From Neisseriaceae bacterium (lineage in GTDB: Bacteria > Pseudomonadota > Gammaproteobacteria > Burkholderiales > Neisseriaceae), in NCBI GenBank assembly GCA_030146285.1, contig JASLBZ010000080.1, positions 1-16,198 on the forward strand: a DNA stretch of 16,198 nt. The letters run 5' to 3'. The position numbers and the translations under genes were made by a program. Below are positions 13,169-16,198 of this stretch, in pieces. Below the pieces are notes generated by a model that was not told the origin of the DNA, did not search any database, and saw only the letters and a program-made list of their open reading frames with translations. Position 1 is the first letter of the stretch, and each line of letters begins with the position of its first letter.

Positions 13169-14938
13169 TTAAGCGTCAGTTGGGTCAACTGAGTCGTTAT
13201 CGGTGTTGCTTTGAAAACGCACGGACTGTGGGTAAGGGTAAAAATCTTCGATTAAACCACTGGCCAAACGTTCTTTCTTGTGTTGCCAAAATTCAGGTGT
13301 TAATAAGTCACGGTGGTGTTCTAAAAATATTTTTCTCACATCCGGCTCACCCAGCAAAAAAGGACCAAATTCTTCGGGGAAGACATCGCCTTGGTTGACG
13401 GGATACCATACTTCACCAGACATTTCGAATTCTGGGTTTGGTGCGGTGGGGATTTTTCTAAAATTACAATCAGTCATGTATTCGATTTCATCGTAATCGT
13501 AAAAAATTACCCGATTAAAACGGGTCATACCAAAGTTTTTGTACAGCATATCGCCAGGGAAAATATTGGCGGAAGCCAATTCTTTTAAACAATAGCCGTA
13601 ATCAATTACTGCTGCTTCTTTTTGCTCTGGTGTGGCTTTTTGCATAAACAAATTCAGTGGTTTTAAACGCATTTCCACATACAAATGTTTGATGATCACC
13701 ATGCCATTTTTTTCTTCAATTTGCGATGGTGCCAAGGTTTGCCATTCTTCTAGCAATTCTTGTGCAATGCGCTCTTTAGGAAAAGCCATGCTGGAGAATT
13801 CTAATGTATCGGCCATGCGACCAACGCGGTCATGGCGTTTGACAAGCTGGTATTTCTTACGAACATAAGCTTGGTCAAAATCTTTATTGTGGCCAAAAAT
13901 GTCTTTAATCACCTTAAACACATAGGGGAATGAGGGCAGGGTGAACACACTCATGACCAAACCTTTCACCCCTGGTGCAGGAATAAACATATCGTGCGAA
14001 TAATTCAAATGCTGTTGAAACTCACGAATAAAAATGTTTTTGGTTTGTTTTTGCAATCCGAGCATGGTGTATAAATCAGCAACAGAGCGCATGGGCAGCA
14101 TTGAGTGTAAAAAATGCACATAACCAGCTGGAACATCCATGTCGACCAAAAAGTAAGCCCGTGCAAAAGAGAACATGACCGCAATTTGTGGTGCTTCAAA
14201 AAGTGCTGCATCGATAATCAATTGACCATCGGTATCATGAACAATGGCCAGTGCAAAAGGATGGCGGGTATGTCCATTGATGATTTGACCAAAAATATAG
14301 GCACTTTTATTGCGGTAAAAAGCAGAATGCAAAATCTGCACATGCAAGTTCAATTCTTGGGGTGGCCATTGTTCTTTAAAGTGTCGTCTGGCAGCACGCA
14401 AAACATGGGCGATGTCTTGTTCTTGATGGGCAAAAGGAACTTGCCAATCAAAATGCTTTAAAAGATCGCGCATGCAGCCACGCAAACCTTGCTTACTGGG
14501 GTAAAAAGAAGTGAAGGTGTGCGGATCAGAATCAATGTATTCAGTAGAAATAGCGGGTTTGACAAAGATAAACTGGTTTCGGTAATAGGCTTTGTCAAGA
14601 ATCTTGGTTGAAACTGAGTTAAAAAAAGTTTCTGCCAATTCAGGCTGCTTATGATTGACCAGTAAGGCAATGTATTCGGTTTTGGCATCTTGCCAAATGT
14701 GTTCATTTAACGCATTCGCAGCGTATTCTTCGCGCAAAGCCGTAGAAGCTTCACGCACACGGTCGTCATACATTTGGATTCTGTCAGCAATCAAACGTTG
14801 AATGCCATGCCAGTCTGAAGCTTCAAACATGGCTTTGGCCTTGGCGCTGGCAGCACGGAACATGGTGTAGTGTTTGTTAAAACCTGCCAAAATGGTATCA
14901 GCAACCGCTCGGGATTGTTGCGCTCTTAAGCGACTCAT
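13169..14938 (-). CDS. aceK: Isocitrate dehydrogenase kinase/phosphatase
   Basis: AceK phosphorylates isocitrate dehydrogenase to inactivate it and reverses this with its phosphatase activity, thereby directing isocitrate into the glyoxylate shunt. The 589-residue length fits (E. coli 578). The ATP-binding loop APGVKGLVM is at 321-329. K342 (FPYVFKVIKD), D377 (RMADTLEF), D463 (NIFPGDMLYKNFG) and D481/D483 (FYDYDE) align, with a constant offset of 6, to E. coli K336, D371, D457, D475 and D477, so both kinase and phosphatase centres appear intact. The N-terminal half is the regulatory domain. GAGGAG lies 8 nt before ATG 14938. The target gene icd is not in the window, but aceA is the next gene downstream. 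A weak -10 CATAAT lies on the minus strand at 14980-14975. Synonym: IDH kinase/phosphatase. Confidence 0.97.
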   Translation of the reverse strand: MSRLRAQQSRAVADTILAGFNKHYTMFRAASAKAKAMFEASDWHGIQRLIADRIQMYDDRVREASTALREEYAANALNEHIWQDAKTEYIALLVNHKQPELAETFFNSVSTKILDKAYYRNQFIFVKPAISTEYIDSDPHTFTSFYPSKQGLRGCMRDLLKHFDWQVPFAHQEQDIAHVLRAARRHFKEQWPPQELNLHVQILHSAFYRNKSAYIFGQIINGHTRHPFALAIVHDTDGQLIIDAALFEAPQIAVMFSFARAYFLVDMDVPAGYVHFLHSMLPMRSVADLYTMLGLQKQTKNIFIREFQQHLNYSHDMFIPAPGVKGLVMSVFTLPSFPYVFKVIKDIFGHNKDFDQAYVRKKYQLVKRHDRVGRMADTLEFSSMAFPKERIAQELLEEWQTLAPSQIEEKNGMVIIKHLYVEMRLKPLNLFMQKATPEQKEAAVIDYGYCLKELASANIFPGDMLYKNFGMTRFNRVIFYDYDEIEYMTDCNFRKIPTAPNPEFEMSGEVWYPVNQGDVFPEEFGPFLLGEPDVRKIFLEHHRDLLTPEFWQHKKERLASGLIEDFYPYPQSVRFQSNTDNDSVDPTDA

Positions 14939-15102
14939 TTTGATCGCTCCTCTATTGGATTGATTCTTCTTTGGATTATGTTTTTATTATTGGCTTTGTT
15001 TTGAGATACATTAACGGTTTTGTTATTTTTTTGCAATGCACAAAATGACGATAAATAAATTGTTTCGATGTGAACGTCAGGTCTTTTGTCTTTAATCAAT
15101 AA

Positions 15103-15147
15103 GCATTTAATTGGATATTATATTTGTAAATATAAATAATTAAATGC
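15103..15147. repeat. Long inverted repeat upstream of grpE
   Basis: GCATTTAATT (15103-15112) is the exact reverse complement of AATTAAATGC (15138-15147). Inside, TATATTT (15119-15125) mirrors AAATATA (15128-15134). It ends 27 bp before the putative grpE -35. It could be an operator or a cruciform-forming site. The rest of the 300-bp aceK-grpE gap shows no gene. Confidence 0.65.
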
Positions 15148-15174
15148 ATCAAATATGTTTTATTTTTACCAAGA

Positions 15175-15200
15175 CTTGTATTTTTTCAGGTTGCCCATAT
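15175..15200 (+). promoter_or_regulatory. Candidate sigma-32 heat-shock promoter of grpE
   Basis: CTTGTAT (15175-15181; consensus CTTGAAA) is followed after 11 bp by GCCCATAT (15193-15200; consensus CCCCATnT). The -10 match is good; the spacing is about 1-2 bp shorter than usual. Transcription would begin near 15207, about 30 nt before the start codon. Confidence 0.45.
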
Positions 15201-15238
15201 TTATTAATAAAGAAAATTTAAACACCGAAGGTAAGATG

Positions 15239-15802
15239 ATGAACCATACAGAACATGACAAAAATGATGCTTTGGCATCTGAAGAAGAGATTGTGAATGA
15301 AGTTGCTGCTGAAGTTCAAGCTGAAGAGCTTGAATTGAGTGTTGAAGATTTGCATGCCAAAATTGCTGAATTGCAAGGTCAGTTAGAAGATGAAAAATTA
15401 CGTGGCTTAGCGAATGAGCAAAATTTGCGTCGCCGTCATGAAGAAGACATTAAATCAGCACATAAATTTGCAACTCAAAAATTTGCGACAGATTTACTGG
15501 CCGTTAAAGACTATTTGGAAATGGCTTTAATGGACACCAGTGGTCAGTTTGAAGGTTTAAAAATGGGTGTTAGCATGACACTAACTGAACTGGAAAAAGC
15601 ATTTGAGCGTGGCCAAATCAAAGAAATCACGGTAACAACCGGTGAGAAAATGGATCCACATACGCACCAAGCTTTGCAAACCGTTGAAAGCGAACAAGAA
15701 CCCAATACTGTTGTTGCTGTTTTGAAAAAAGGTTATCAGTTAGCTGATCGTGTGATTCGCCCAAGTATGGTGAGCGTTGCTAAGGCAAAAGAAGAAGCTT
15801 AA
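15239..15802 (+). CDS. grpE: GrpE, nucleotide exchange factor of DnaK
   Basis: GrpE is a cytosolic dimer that releases ADP from DnaK and acts as a thermosensor in the DnaK-DnaJ-GrpE cycle. The 187-residue product has an acidic disordered N-terminus (about 1-35) and a long coiled coil (about 40-100) with the family phrase ANEQNLRRRHEEDIKSAHKFA. The head follows: VKDYLEMAL, GVSMTLTELEKAFERGQIKEI and the conserved DPHTHQALQTVES...VVAVLKKGYQLADRVIRPSMVSVAK, which contacts the nucleotide-binding domain of DnaK. AAGG at 15228-15231 lies 7 nt before ATG 15239; the adjacent ATG at 15236 is also possible. A longer frame from 15155 would span the putative sigma-32 promoter and is rejected. dnaK does not follow immediately. 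Confidence 0.96.
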   Translation: MNHTEHDKNDALASEEEIVNEVAAEVQAEELELSVEDLHAKIAELQGQLEDEKLRGLANEQNLRRRHEEDIKSAHKFATQKFATDLLAVKDYLEMALMDTSGQFEGLKMGVSMTLTELEKAFERGQIKEITVTTGEKMDPHTHQALQTVESEQEPNTVVAVLKKGYQLADRVIRPSMVSVAKAKEEA

Positions 15803-15828
15803 TTTTTGATTTGAATTGATTCAAACCA

Positions 15829-15840
15829 AGGCAGCCTGAA
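15829..15840 (+). repeat. DNA uptake sequence, kingDUS form
   Basis: This is an exact AGGCAGCCTGAA between the grpE stop and its terminator. Its CAGCC (15832-15836) can pair with GGCTG (15843-15847) just downstream. A palindrome TTTGAAT-N2-ATTCAAA lies immediately before it at 15810-15825. Confidence 0.85.
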
Positions 15841-15852
15841 ACGGCTGTACCC

Positions 15853-15884
15853 AAAAATCCCCAATTGCGATTGGGGATTTTTTT
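15853..15884 (+). terminator. Strong Rho-independent terminator of grpE
   Basis: AAAAATCCCCAAT (15853-15865) pairs perfectly over 13 bp with ATTGGGGATTTTT (15870-15882) around a 4-nt TGCG loop, ending in a T run. The A run on the left means it could also work on the minus strand. Confidence 0.94.
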
Positions 15885-15941
15885 GTTCTTTTGAAAGAGG
15901 CTTAAATGGCTCTTTTGAACTGAAGCAGCCTTGCTGAAATG

Positions 15942-15961
15942 CTTGCTGAGCAAGTTTTTTT
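15942..15961 (+). terminator. Possible second terminator downstream of grpE
   Basis: CTTGC (15942-15946) pairs with GCAAG (15950-15954) around TGA, followed by seven T residues. The stem is short. It may be a backup terminator, or the 3' end of a small RNA from 15885-15961. Between it and the next gene at 16076 I see nothing beyond AT-rich sequence and a short palindrome near 16036-16048. Confidence 0.4.
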
Positions 15962-16075
15962 GCAGTAAATTTGCTAAGGAGTCACTCGGTAAGCATTGAA
16001 AAATAAAACAATAATAAGTGAAAGATATCTCAATATTAAGGGCCTTAAGAAGCCAAAAAATAGAGGAGAATATAG

Positions 16076-16198
16076 ATGAGTAAGATATCTAAAACAGCGC
16101 TGAATTTGTATCCAACCTCATTACACACCATTCACCATTTGCAGCAGTTGTGTGAGCATGCTGGTGTCCAAGTCAATTTGTGTGATTTTATTCACCCC
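16076..16198 (+). CDS. Unrecognised protein, N-terminal fragment
   Basis: An open frame of 41 codons runs to the window edge without a stop: MSKISKTALNLYPTSLHTIH, then HLQQLCEHAGVQVNLCDFIHP. A strong ribosome binding site AGAGGAGA (16062-16069) lies 6 nt before the ATG, which supports translation. I do not recognise the family from this short piece. There is no signal peptide or membrane segment; the fragment has a probably helical region (residues 15-28) and two cysteines (C25 and C36). It lies after the grpE terminators, so it should have its own promoter. The gene call itself is moderately firm; no function is proposed. Confidence 0.6.
   Translation, partial: MSKISKTALNLYPTSLHTIHHLQQLCEHAGVQVNLCDFIHP

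Noticed and set aside
15103..15147. CIRCE element (HrcA operator) upstream of grpE
   Set aside because: The arms GCATTTAATT/AATTAAATGC do not match TTAGCACTC/GAGTGCTAA, and the spacer is 25 rather than 9.
15155..15238. Longer GrpE starting at 15155
   Set aside because: The extension is hydrophobic and aromatic, unlike GrpE, and would overlap the candidate promoter; AAGG is placed for 15236/15239.
15810..15825. FNR box after grpE
   Set aside because: TTTGAAT-TG-ATTCAAA is a palindrome but lacks TTGAT-N4-ATCAA, and it lies downstream of a gene before its terminator.
1..16198. CRISPR, mobile element, prophage, toxin-antitoxin, defence or biosynthetic cluster
   Set aside because: No regularly spaced repeats, transposase, integrase, terminal inverted repeats or clustered unknown genes; nearly every gene is a recognised housekeeping family.

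Overview
The window looks like ordinary core chromosome of an AT-rich member of the Neisseriaceae (Betaproteobacteria). The main clue is the DNA uptake sequence: exact copies of AGGCAGCCTGAA (kingDUS) and AGGCTGCCTGAA (simDUS) occur, which are Kingella/Simonsiella-type dialects rather than the Neisseria ATGCCGTCTGAA. Uptake-type cores also build several terminators. An intact glyoxylate-shunt pair (aceK, aceA) points away from pathogenic Neisseria, which as far as I recall lack it, and toward an environmental or gut relative. Genus cannot be fixed from sequence alone.

Layout. 1-63: start of typA (minus), cut by the window edge. 323-1500: a small Cys-rich DUF1289 protein and an EamA/DMT-type permease (plus). 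A perfect bidirectional terminator (1515-1546) separates them from convergent hemN (2979-1573). hemN and fnr (3193-3921) diverge around a perfect FNR box. fnr is followed by the chaperone gene htpG and then ansA (type I asparaginase). 6998-10906 is a minus-strand block read in the order sseB, yheS (ABC-F), a secreted DUF4124-like protein and a GNAT acetyltransferase. Then aceA and aceK (minus, transcribed aceK first), separated by a terminator and about 420 bp of regulatory-looking DNA. Finally grpE (plus), a strong terminator, and the start of an unrecognised gene cut by the window end.

How it fits together. hemN/fnr is an oxygen-response pair: FNR is the [4Fe-4S] oxygen sensor and HemN makes haem without oxygen. 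htpG and grpE are heat-shock chaperone genes, each preceded by a sigma-32-like promoter. aceK and aceA act at the isocitrate branch point: AceK controls isocitrate dehydrogenase by phosphorylation and AceA diverts isocitrate to glyoxylate.

I see no mobile element, CRISPR array, phage, toxin-antitoxin or defence cluster, and no convincing new multi-gene system. The most interesting signals are small and regulatory: two alternative anti-Shine-Dalgarno segments in front of htpG, a 16-pair hairpin in front of the GNAT gene, a 10-bp inverted repeat upstream of grpE, repeated 12-mers upstream of aceA, and two uptake-sequence dialects side by side.
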